In this document: piece after piece, positions 32,667 to 40,830 of the stretch | Layout of the letters: every line of letters starts with the position of its first letter | Numbering within the stretch: the stretch's first letter is position 1 | Assembly (NCBI GenBank): GCA_964534905.1 | Contig: CAZHPZ010000001.1 | Span: 37,083-101,082 of the forward strand | Origin: RGIG4608 sp964534905 | GTDB taxonomy: Bacteria > Bacillota > Clostridia > Oscillospirales > CAG-272 | Length of the DNA stretch: 64,000 nt | Direction of reading: 5' to 3' | Notes under the pieces: model-generated | The model's input: only the letters and a program-made list of their open reading frames with translations | The model's database searches: none | What the model was told of the DNA's origin: nothing | Program-made: the position numbers and the translations under genes

Positions 32667-33611
32667 TTATACATCGCCGTTTATTCCGTCGATTATTCCG
32701 AGTGTGAGTATTCCGATTATTACAAGTCCGACCATAAGATACTGCTTCTTTGAAAGCTTTTCCTTGAGGAATATTCTCGAAAGAATGAGGCTGACTATGC
32801 AATAGGAGCTGATCATGGGTGCGACAACAACCGCGTTTCCGCTGATTGCATATACGTATGTTATCTGACCGAGGGTTTCCGCACTTGCGGCAAGTATTCT
32901 GTCACGCTGCTTCGGAAGCTCGATCTTTTCCTTTTTGATTAACTTGAGGTATATGAATATAACCACCGCAACAATGAGGAAAGTGTACATATACGAAACG
33001 TTTGCAACGTCCTCAAAATTATCCTCTGTAACATACTTGAGGGGTGTCGTTGCGATATCGTCAAGATAATAGCCGTCGAATACCGTTCCGAGTGCGTCGA
33101 TTATACAGTAAAGAATCGGCATCATAAATGCTACAAAGCCCATTCTGTATTTCTTGTTTTCGGGATCGGCAAGCTCCGCCTCGTCCTCGCTCTGCTTTTC
33201 AAGGAGACCGAGCATAAATACTCCGATGCAGATAACTGCGATGGCAATGCCGGAGGGTAGGTCAATGCTTTGACCTACGAAGAGAAAGAGCATAATGGAC
33301 GCAACGGCGCCCGATGCATTCTGAATGGGTGAGCTTATCGAAAGATCAAGATAGCGAAGTCCGAAATAGCCAATCGCCATCGAAAGAATATACATTGTGG
33401 AAACTGGGAGGTAGATGAGAAGATTTATCGGATGAAAATCAACGCCTCCGAGCGTTATCATATATGTAGCGTAAAGTCCCATAACGACACCGACCCACAT
33501 AGTAGTCTTGAGGTGACTGTATTTGTCGGATTCGTCGGCGCCTTTTTTATAAAATACGTCTGCTACGCCCCATGCGAGAGTCGTGCAGAGAGCAAATAAA
33601 AACCAAGTCAT
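32667..33611 (-). CDS. DMT/EamA family transporter
   Basis: 314 residues with about ten hydrophobic segments in two EamA-like halves. It begins MTWFLFALCTTLAWGVADVFYKKGA and ends in a predicted membrane helix. The central ~40-residue loop (EKQSEDEAELADPENKK) is charged. It would move a small metabolite across the membrane; the substrate is unknown. It lies 56 bp after the rlmL-like gene and may share its promoter. Confidence 0.85.
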   Translation of the reverse strand: MTWFLFALCTTLAWGVADVFYKKGADESDKYSHLKTTMWVGVVMGLYATYMITLGGVDFHPINLLIYLPVSTMYILSMAIGYFGLRYLDLSISSPIQNASGAVASIMLFLFVGQSIDLPSGIAIAVICIGVFMLGLLEKQSEDEAELADPENKKYRMGFVAFMMPILYCIIDALGTVFDGYYLDDIATTPLKYVTEDNFEDVANVSYMYTFLIVAVVIFIYLKLIKKEKIELPKQRDRILAASAETLGQITYVYAISGNAVVVAPMISSYCIVSLILSRIFLKEKLSKKQYLMVGLVIIGILTLGIIDGINGDV

Positions 33612-33667
33612 ATTATTTTATCCTTTTCTTAATTAAAAATGTTTTTTTTGTTATATGATTTTATTTT

Positions 33668-34813
33668 TTATTTGCCGTTTTTCGTCTTATCTCTTGCCCT
33701 GTAATATTGATAGAGATTACAGGGTATCATTCCGTTATAAAGCTTTCGCACCTTGTCGGCACGTCTGCCGTAGCAGCGTTCAAAGCTTTCAAGCGAGGTC
33801 AGAACATATATCTGCCACGGATAAAAGGATTCGAAGCGCTTGCCGATGTCACGGTACAGCTGCTCAGCCTCGCGGGGGGTCATAAGTCGCTCGCCGTATG
33901 GGGGATTGCAGACTATCGTTCCGCGTCTGTCGGGCTTTTCTATTTTTCTTGCGTCGGCACAGAAAATGTTCAGATAATCCGTGACGCCCGCACGCAAAGC
34001 GTTTTCGTATGCGATATCCGTTGCGTCCTCGTCGATGTCGGAGGCGTATATTTCGAAATCCACCTCTGTCGATCTTGCCGCCTCGGCACTCTCTCTTGCC
34101 GCGCTCCAAAGTTCACCCGATATGAGAGGGAAGCTCTCGGATACAAATTGTCTGTTAATTCCCGGGGCAATGTTTGCGAGTATCATTGCGGACTCTATTG
34201 CGATAGTGCCCGATCCGCAGAACGGATCCCAAATAAGCACGTCCTTGCGCGGACGGCTTGTGAGTGCGATTGCCGCCGCAAGCGTTTCTCTGAGCGGTGC
34301 GGCAACGGATGCCGGGCGATAGCCTCTCTTGTGAAGAGCTGTGCCGCTTGTGTCTATCATAAGCGTTGCCTTATCCTTGAGAATAAAGAATTCTATCTGA
34401 TATTTCACGCCGCTGCTTTCGGTGAACCATTTAACACCGTATTTTTCGGAGAGCCGTGCGACAACGGCTTTCTTGACTATACTCTGACAGTCGGGAATCG
34501 AATAGAGCTTGCTCTTTATTGAGTGTCCCTTGACGGGAAATTCATCGTATTTGGAGATGAAGCATTCCCAAGGAAGCGCCTTTGTGCCCTCAAAGAGGTC
34601 GTCAAAGGAATATGCGGGAAAATCACCGAGCTTGATGAATACACGCTCGGCAAGGCGCAGGCATATATTGGCGCGTGCAACCGCAAGCTCATCGCCCTCA
34701 AAGGTTACTCTGCCGTCTATGGTTTCTATTCTTTTGTAGCCCAGTGCGTCAATCTCTTCACCGAGCATTTTTTCAAGTCCGAATAGGCACGTAGCCACGA
34801 GTTCAAGCCTCAT
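33668..34813 (-). CDS. THUMP-domain 23S rRNA methyltransferase (RlmL/YpsC-like)
   Basis: 381 residues. The N-terminal THUMP and ferredoxin-like region (1-155) begins MRLELVATCLFGLEKMLGEEI. The methyltransferase domain shows DPFCGSGTIAIE (motif I) and IVCNPPYGERL (motif IV, N-P-P-Y), as in RlmL-type enzymes making m2G in 23S rRNA. It is the single-domain version of the larger E. coli RlmKL. It has a promoter at 34847-34875. Confidence 0.9.
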   Translation of the reverse strand: MRLELVATCLFGLEKMLGEEIDALGYKRIETIDGRVTFEGDELAVARANICLRLAERVFIKLGDFPAYSFDDLFEGTKALPWECFISKYDEFPVKGHSIKSKLYSIPDCQSIVKKAVVARLSEKYGVKWFTESSGVKYQIEFFILKDKATLMIDTSGTALHKRGYRPASVAAPLRETLAAAIALTSRPRKDVLIWDPFCGSGTIAIESAMILANIAPGINRQFVSESFPLISGELWSAARESAEAARSTEVDFEIYASDIDEDATDIAYENALRAGVTDYLNIFCADARKIEKPDRRGTIVCNPPYGERLMTPREAEQLYRDIGKRFESFYPWQIYVLTSLESFERCYGRRADKVRKLYNGMIPCNLYQYYRARDKTKNGK

Positions 34814-34846
34814 TGATATCTCCCGAAAAACAATAAATTACGATTT

Positions 34847-34875
34847 ATGATAACATATGATTAATAAATTGTCAA
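34847..34875 (-). promoter_or_regulatory. Promoter of the rlmL-like gene
   Basis: On the minus strand, TTGACA (34870-34875), 17 bp, TATCAT (34847-34852). Confidence 0.7.
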
Positions 34876-34904
34876 CAATTAATGACTAAATTTGTTCTTA
34901 CTTG

Positions 34905-34933
34905 TTGAAAAAAATTCGCACAGATGCTATAAT
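34905..34933 (+). promoter_or_regulatory. Promoter of the SGNH esterase gene
   Basis: TTGAAA (34905-34910), 17 bp, TATAAT (34928-34933). Confidence 0.85.
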
Positions 34934-34965
34934 AATGCTTGAATTACAGTGTTAAGGAGTATCTT

Positions 34966-36462
34966 GTGAATACGGATAAAACGACGATATATCTTGTGGG
35001 GGACTCCACGCTTGCGAGCTTTTGCGACGGATATTACTATCCGAGATACGGCTACGGCACACAGCTTGCCGAATTTATTAACGGTGAGGCACAGGTCTGC
35101 AATCTCGCACTTTCGGGAAGAAGCTCGAAAAGCTTTGTTCGGGAAGAGAATTATTCAATGCTTGAGGGGCAAATACGCCGAGGAGATATTCTCATAATCG
35201 GATTCGGACACAACGATGAAAAGAGTGACGATCCCGCCCGCTTTACCGACGCTTCGCTTCCGTATACCGACGAGAGATCGTTCGGATATCATTTGAATAA
35301 ATATTATGTTCGGCTTGCGCTTTCGGTCGGTGCCTATCCCGTTCTTTGCACCCCGATAGCACGAGCGAACGAGAAAAACGATTACAGCGGAGTCAGCGGA
35401 CATATAACCGAGCACGGGGATTACCGCCTTGCCGTGCAAAGGCTCGGAGAGGCACTCGGCGTTCCGGTCGTAGATATTTGTGCCGCTACCAGCGAGAGAT
35501 ATGTAAGGCTCGGATATGAGGGAGCGCTTAAGCATCATGCGGTTATAACGGGAAAGTATGCGGAGGACGGAGAAACGGTTGTGCCGGATATGACGACGGT
35601 GGATACAACGCATCTCAATCTTTACGGTGCAAGTACAGTTGCGTATATGCTTGCCAAGGGACTTGAAAATATCGAATATGTGAAGAATTATGTGCGTGAA
35701 AAAATATGCGAGCCGAGCGAGAATATTCTTCTTCCCAATCCCGATTACAAAATACCTCGGTATTCCACGCCGTGCCTTGAAAATTACGTGCCGCCGAAGC
35801 ATTTCTTTACAGAGCCCGAAAGCGGTTGGTACGGAACGGCATTCGGAAGCGTGGGCGATGACCCCGAGAATGAAAAAACGGGATATGTCGCAAGACAGGA
35901 CGGTAAAAACGAATTTAGCGTCGGTCAGCGTGCGGGCACGAGCAAGGGTAAAATATCAAGGGACGGCGACGGCTTTGCATTTGCGTTTCGCAGAGTTGGC
36001 GCAGACGAAAATTTCACGCTCTCGGCGGAGTGTGTCGTTGAATGTCACGCCAAATGCCCGCAGTCCGCATTCGGCATAATGCTTCGTGACAACTGTATTG
36101 TGGGGCAGCGAGAGGACGGAGCCGAAAACGCAAATTACGTTACTGCCGGACTGCTTTTGCAAAACGATAAAACGGCAATCAACTTTTGGCGAGAGGGCGG
36201 ACGTCTCGGCACGGACGATATCTGCGATGTATCGGCGTTTGACGTCGGAGAGGTATACCACCTTTCGATTGAAAGAGTCGGACAGAGCGTAAACGTTAAG
36301 CTTGTGCGAGACGGCGAAGCTTTTTTAAAAACGCATATTGATTTTGACTTTTTAGCCGTAGATACCGAGTATATGTTTGTCGGGATGTTTGCGTGCCGTG
36401 GAACCGTTGTAAAATTTTATAATGTGGAATTTAAGCTTACCGGCAAAAGTCAGGGAGCGTAA
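34966..36462 (+). CDS. SGNH/GDSL esterase, rhamnogalacturonan acetylesterase-like, with C-terminal jelly-roll domain
   Basis: 498 residues from a GTG start at 34966, with AAGGAG 6 bp upstream. An upstream in-frame ATG (34939) lies at the predicted transcription start and is rejected. The SGNH blocks are GDSTLASF (Ser), GRSSKSF (Gly), GFGHNDEKSD (Asn) and DTTHLNLYG (Asp/His), matching CE12-type rhamnogalacturonan acetylesterases. Residues ~320-498 look like a concanavalin-type binding domain. There is no signal peptide, so it acts on imported oligosaccharides. It lies next to the glycan locus. Confidence 0.85.
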   Translation: MNTDKTTIYLVGDSTLASFCDGYYYPRYGYGTQLAEFINGEAQVCNLALSGRSSKSFVREENYSMLEGQIRRGDILIIGFGHNDEKSDDPARFTDASLPYTDERSFGYHLNKYYVRLALSVGAYPVLCTPIARANEKNDYSGVSGHITEHGDYRLAVQRLGEALGVPVVDICAATSERYVRLGYEGALKHHAVITGKYAEDGETVVPDMTTVDTTHLNLYGASTVAYMLAKGLENIEYVKNYVREKICEPSENILLPNPDYKIPRYSTPCLENYVPPKHFFTEPESGWYGTAFGSVGDDPENEKTGYVARQDGKNEFSVGQRAGTSKGKISRDGDGFAFAFRRVGADENFTLSAECVVECHAKCPQSAFGIMLRDNCIVGQREDGAENANYVTAGLLLQNDKTAINFWREGGRLGTDDICDVSAFDVGEVYHLSIERVGQSVNVKLVRDGEAFLKTHIDFDFLAVDTEYMFVGMFACRGTVVKFYNVEFKLTGKSQGA

Positions 36463-36471
36463 TAAAGCAGA

Positions 36472-36500
36472 AGAAGCAGTCTTATGACTGCTTCTTTTTG
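36472..36500. terminator. Terminator between converging genes
   Basis: AGAAGCAGTC pairs with GACTGCTTCT, then TTTTTG. Confidence 0.85.
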
Positions 36501-37222
36501 AATTTGCTTTTGATGCTTGAAATTATGGGACGTGCATAGCAGGCGCTTACGCAAAACAGGACAAGGCAGGCGTAATGGATTATGTAAACGAACCAGCCGT
36601 GATCCTTGTTTAAAAAAGGAAGTCCGCTTTGAGGAGGAGATACCACGTACATAAAATTGATATTTCCCGAACCGTCATAAACTATGCTGTTGATGTATAC
36701 TGCGAAGAAAAATATCGCTATGAGAAATTTCAGACAGCTGGCGTAGCCTTTTATGCTCACGACACCGAGCTCCTTGCTTCTTGCGATATAGATTGCAAAT
36801 ACGACTATGGCAACATGATATAAAAAATATTGAGCCGTTATTATCGGGTAGCCGTTAAGCGATGAGCTTGTGGCGATGAATATTGCCGCAATACCGCCGA
36901 GAAGGCAGCTTGGATACATAAAGCTGAGCAGAACTTCTCTTATTTTTTCATTATCCGTTAGATTTAATATCAATATGAAGATTATCTGTATCGAGCAGAG
37001 GTGAAATGGGAGATCGGTTTTAGGCAAAACTCCGCCGTATTTGGATTCATTGGTTATTATGTAGTAAAATACCTTTACGGTTTCGGAGCATATCCCGACG
37101 TAAAGCATTATTTTACATAATTTTTTTAAGCTGATTTTCTTTGATAATACGGAAAAAACGATTATCAAGGCAAAAGAGACAGTCACTAAGATAAGGTGCT
37201 TGACACCGAATATTTTGTTCAT
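36482..37222 (-). CDS. YwaF/TMEM164-like integral membrane protein
   Basis: 246 residues with about seven hydrophobic helices. The DLPFHLCSIQI segment and KDHGWFVYIIHY near the C-terminus match the YwaF (TIGR02206-type) membrane family, whose function is unsettled. The C-terminal tail is basic (KSKFKKKQS). The stop lies within the shared terminator. It has its own promoter at 37253-37281 and no obvious partner gene. Confidence 0.8.
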   Translation of the reverse strand: MNKIFGVKHLILVTVSFALIIVFSVLSKKISLKKLCKIMLYVGICSETVKVFYYIITNESKYGGVLPKTDLPFHLCSIQIIFILILNLTDNEKIREVLLSFMYPSCLLGGIAAIFIATSSSLNGYPIITAQYFLYHVAIVVFAIYIARSKELGVVSIKGYASCLKFLIAIFFFAVYINSIVYDGSGNINFMYVVSPPQSGLPFLNKDHGWFVYIIHYACLVLFCVSACYARPIISSIKSKFKKKQS

Positions 37223-37252
37223 ATTTTTACACTCCTATTTGCAATTAAGCAC

Positions 37253-37281
37253 AGTATATCACAAAAATATGTCTAAATCAA
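37253..37281 (-). promoter_or_regulatory. Promoter of the YwaF-like gene
   Basis: On the minus strand, TTGATT (37276-37281), 17 bp, TATACT (37253-37258). Confidence 0.7.
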
Positions 37282-37485
37282 CATTATTTGCGATTTTTAG
37301 GGCGGAGATGTCCCAAAGTGATGAAAATATGCCGTAAAAAATAATTTAAAGGAGCGTTTTTGCTTAAAAACAGCATCCTATCCCCACATAAGCTTTAATA
37401 TTGGTGATATTGAATAAAAATAGTTGAAAAAATAATATTTTTTTGATTTTTATATGGACGATAATTAAAAATTGACAAAAAAGTA
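37282..37485. other. AT-rich intergenic region without a gene
   Basis: I see no credible reading frame, tRNA or strong hairpin here. The stretch from about 37410 to 37510 is very A/T-rich and leads into the AraC promoter; sites for the AraC-type regulator would be expected here but none can be identified by eye. Confidence 0.6.
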
Positions 37486-37514
37486 TTTACTTTTCTTTTT
37501 TTTTTAGCTATAAT
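37486..37514 (+). promoter_or_regulatory. Promoter of the glycan locus (araC-type gene)
   Basis: TTTACT (37486-37491), a 17-bp T-rich spacer, TATAAT (37509-37514). A separate TTGACA at 37472 is too far from the -10 box. Confidence 0.65.
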
Positions 37515-37563
37515 GACATTAAACAAATGATAGATATACAGGCATTATGCAGGGAGGATAATT

Positions 37564-38448
37564 TTGATCAACATTGAATCACGTGATTTTTACAAGGGTA
37601 CGGATAATTGCTCCCTCAGAATAACGCGAATCGGACAGGAATTTTGCAGTCTTCAGAAAAAGCCCGAAAAAATGAAGCGAGATTATTATTCCTTGCACTT
37701 TGTTCTTTTCGGATCCGGAGTACTCAAGGACGGAAATTCCGTTTATAAAATAAAGGCGGGAAGCGCATTTCTCCTTTATGAGGGGATAGAGTACGAATAT
37801 TATCCCGATCCTCAAAATCCGTGGACATATGTTTGGGTGGACGTTTACGGAGAAAATCTTGACGAGCTCTTCGAGAGAGCCGGATTTACACGCAATGATC
37901 CTGTTACGAAAATCAAAAAAATGGACGAGATAAACGTTCTTCTTCGAAATTTGAATGATGCATATTCTTACGATTTTTACGGAGAAATGGCATATTACGG
38001 ATATCTTTTCCTGCTTATAGACAGGCTTGTGGATAATAATTCCGCATTTCTTGAGCAGAGCAAGAAAAAGGTTCTCAATAAAAAGCTTATCAGAAATATT
38101 CTCATATTTATGAATAACAACTCCACTCTTGATCTGACTCCCAAGGATATAGGGCAGAAGTTCAATATCTCGTACGGAACGCTTATGGGACTGTTCAAGA
38201 GTGAGGTCGGAATGGCGCCCATGCAGTACCTCGCAAGCTTCAGAATAGCGCATGCGTGCATTCTTTTGCGTTCCGAGGAAAAAATGTCCGTCGGTGAAAT
38301 TTCGAGAGCGGTCGGATACACGGATCAGCTTTATTTTTCGAGATTGTTCAAAAAGCTCAAGGGCGTTTCTCCGAGCGAATATCAAAAAAGCGACATCGAG
38401 GACGATCCTTATGAGTGGCTTAAAAGTAAAGACCTTGATTTTAGATAA
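37564..38448 (+). CDS. AraC-family transcriptional regulator
   Basis: 294 residues from a TTG start (37564) with GGGAGG 7 bp upstream. The N-terminal half is a cupin sugar-sensing domain: SLHFVLFGSGVLKDG, IKAGSAFLLYEGIEYEYYPD and WTYVWVDVYG. The C-terminal ~100 residues hold two HTH motifs: TPKDIGQKFNISYGTLMGLFKSEVG and SVGEISRAVGYTDQLYFSRLFKKLKGVSPSEY contain the AraC signature. It is 32 bp ahead of the lipoprotein gene and probably activates the locus when its sugar is present. Confidence 0.9.
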   Translation: MINIESRDFYKGTDNCSLRITRIGQEFCSLQKKPEKMKRDYYSLHFVLFGSGVLKDGNSVYKIKAGSAFLLYEGIEYEYYPDPQNPWTYVWVDVYGENLDELFERAGFTRNDPVTKIKKMDEINVLLRNLNDAYSYDFYGEMAYYGYLFLLIDRLVDNNSAFLEQSKKKVLNKKLIRNILIFMNNNSTLDLTPKDIGQKFNISYGTLMGLFKSEVGMAPMQYLASFRIAHACILLRSEEKMSVGEISRAVGYTDQLYFSRLFKKLKGVSPSEYQKSDIEDDPYEWLKSKDLDFR

Positions 38449-38480
38449 TATATAAATAATGAAAGGAAAGGTATATTAGA

Positions 38481-40820
38481 ATGAAGGCACTGAGACTTAT
38501 GAGTTTGGTTCTTCTTGTTTCCATGCTCTTGGTCGGATGCTTCGGACCTCAGTACAATTTCATATTCGGTGACGATTTGGATATTGAAGAGGGAAGCAAG
38601 CTGACTGACGGAATTGATCCGTTCGGCGAAAAGGGACTTTATGAGGACCCCGAGGTCGAGATCGACGGAATAAGAGAACCGGAATACGACTATCCCACGG
38701 GAAGCGGCAGACATCTCGTTTATTCAAGCGAGACGGAAACCACATACGTTTCCATTTACAAGGGTGAACGCGGTATATATTTCCTCTTTGAGTGTGAGGA
38801 CGACTGTCTTTCCGCTCTTAACGTAGAGGATATCAACCTTGTTACCGCACAGTCCGACTCCGTTGAGATTTACGTCGACGCTTACGGCGTGGGCGGCTCG
38901 AAGAGAGGAAACAATCAGCACGAATTCAGAGTTACGTGCTCTGAGCGTATTTATTCTTATTTGACGGGCTTCGTTGCAAGAGTATTTACGTACGGAACGC
39001 TTAACGACCACAGCGACGTTGACGAGGGCTTCAACGTAGAGGGATATATCTCCTATTCGGTGCTCGGAGAGGGCGTTGATAAAAACACTCCCACTTCATT
39101 TGCATTTGCCCGTGTAACAAAAACGGGTAACAAGGGATATGTTTGGCACGGTGATGTTGACCCACAGGTCCCCGACAACTATCTTGTTCTGAATAACGAC
39201 AATAAATTCTATACACTTGAAAGCTGCCCCGCAAGCGGTGTTGTAAGCGGTAAGCTGCTTGACATAAACGGAAATCCCGTATCCGGTGCAAAGGTAAGCG
39301 CCGAGGGATACAAGACCGTTTACACCGGAAGCGACGGAAGCTACTCGCTCGACATTACGAATTGCACAAGCGATTTGCAGATAAACTTCAGCAAGAAGGA
39401 TTATCTTGAAAATTCCGTAGAGGTAAATAAGTCCGAGCTCAGACTTTCCGACGGAACGCTTGATATCGGTAGCTCCTTGTTCCTCAAGGAGAGCGAATCC
39501 GAGTATTCGACAACTATTAAGGGAACTCTTACGGAGAGAGACGGCAAAACTCCTATCGCAAATGCGACAGTAGAGGTTAACGGCTTAAGCACGAGAACGG
39601 ACAAGGACGGAAATTACACGCTTGAGGCTAATCTCAGCGGCTATAACGGAAAGGTTAATTTCTCGGCTGACGGTCATATCTCCTATACAAAACAGCTTGA
39701 GATCCTTGACGTTACCATAAACGGTACAACGAATCTCGCGACAACAAATCTTGACGAAAGTGCCGGCGGAACGATCAATTTCGGCAAGGATAATTCGTCT
39801 GTCGCAAGAATAGTCAGAGGAGAGGATTCCTTTAAGATAGTTCTTAAGACTCCTTACGTTATGGATATAAGTCAGGTGCCCGGATCCAACTTCGAGTTGT
39901 TTATTGATACCAAGGATTCCTGCACAATGAACAAGAGAGATCTTACCGACTATCTGTTCGTGCTTCAGTATGCCGAAGAGGGAGTTCTCAGCTCCACGCG
40001 CTACGGCGGCGGAACGGTAAATACAAGAGATATTAAGACAACATACGGCAGAATCAACGAGCTTTACTACGTTGAGGCTGAAATCCCTTATTCTGTTATC
40101 GGAATTGAAAAGGATGAGGTATTCGGAGTTTACTTGGGTATTAAGTATAATTACGACTGGACGGGTATGTACGACGCAAGCGGAGATTATATTCCCGCAG
40201 AGGCAACAATAAACTACACGCGTGTTGACGCAAATTCCAATATCTTCGCAGGCTCCTGCAATACAGAGCCCGCAAAGGAGCTTACATTTAAGGAAATCGG
40301 AGTAATGGGCTCATTCTCTCAGAATGCCGACACGGTTAAATACAATGTAAGCTATGCAAGAGAGGACGATTACGTTATGCTTAAGCTTAAGCTTGTGGAT
40401 AACGGTATCGGTATGACGGAGCAAAGACATTCCATCAACGTATACTTTGATATGAATTGCAACGACTCCAAAACGCAGAGAGACGGCTCAAGCTATCATA
40501 TGACGATTTATCCCGGAAGACCTGTATCGACATACCGCGAATGGGATTCGTCACTTAACGATTACAGCAAAAAGAAATATTACGAGAGCGATTTCGCTCA
40601 GGGTACATGGGCATATCTCTACGGAGATACGATTTACATTAAGCTTGACACGGCGATATTCGGCGGAGATGCAAGTCAGTCTATCGGCTTTGCAATCGGA
40701 ATGTGGCACGACGGCGTCGGTGCAAACTCCATTTTGTCGATGAACGGCCATACGTGCAGCTTCGAAAACCCGAGCAAATACTTTATCGTTGATTCAAACG
40801 GTAATATTACCATAAAGTAA
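38481..40820 (+). CDS. Large lipoprotein with CBM9-like and carboxypeptidase-regulatory-like domains
   Basis: 779 residues, with GAAAGG before the ATG. The signal peptide ends at C20 (LLVGC). Residues ~60-250 resemble a family 9 carbohydrate-binding (DOMON-like) sandwich (TYVSIYKGERGIYFLFECED). Two Ig-like CarboxypepD_reg domains follow: SGKLLDINGNPVSGAKVSAEG near 255 and GTLTERDGKTPIANATVEV near 345. Further CBM9-like sandwiches fill ~430-779. No catalytic motif is seen. It probably anchors glycan at the cell surface for the neighbouring GH43. Confidence 0.8.
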   Translation: MKALRLMSLVLLVSMLLVGCFGPQYNFIFGDDLDIEEGSKLTDGIDPFGEKGLYEDPEVEIDGIREPEYDYPTGSGRHLVYSSETETTYVSIYKGERGIYFLFECEDDCLSALNVEDINLVTAQSDSVEIYVDAYGVGGSKRGNNQHEFRVTCSERIYSYLTGFVARVFTYGTLNDHSDVDEGFNVEGYISYSVLGEGVDKNTPTSFAFARVTKTGNKGYVWHGDVDPQVPDNYLVLNNDNKFYTLESCPASGVVSGKLLDINGNPVSGAKVSAEGYKTVYTGSDGSYSLDITNCTSDLQINFSKKDYLENSVEVNKSELRLSDGTLDIGSSLFLKESESEYSTTIKGTLTERDGKTPIANATVEVNGLSTRTDKDGNYTLEANLSGYNGKVNFSADGHISYTKQLEILDVTINGTTNLATTNLDESAGGTINFGKDNSSVARIVRGEDSFKIVLKTPYVMDISQVPGSNFELFIDTKDSCTMNKRDLTDYLFVLQYAEEGVLSSTRYGGGTVNTRDIKTTYGRINELYYVEAEIPYSVIGIEKDEVFGVYLGIKYNYDWTGMYDASGDYIPAEATINYTRVDANSNIFAGSCNTEPAKELTFKEIGVMGSFSQNADTVKYNVSYAREDDYVMLKLKLVDNGIGMTEQRHSINVYFDMNCNDSKTQRDGSSYHMTIYPGRPVSTYREWDSSLNDYSKKKYYESDFAQGTWAYLYGDTIYIKLDTAIFGGDASQSIGFAIGMWHDGVGANSILSMNGHTCSFENPSKYFIVDSNGNITIK

Positions 40821-40830
40821 GGAGGATATA

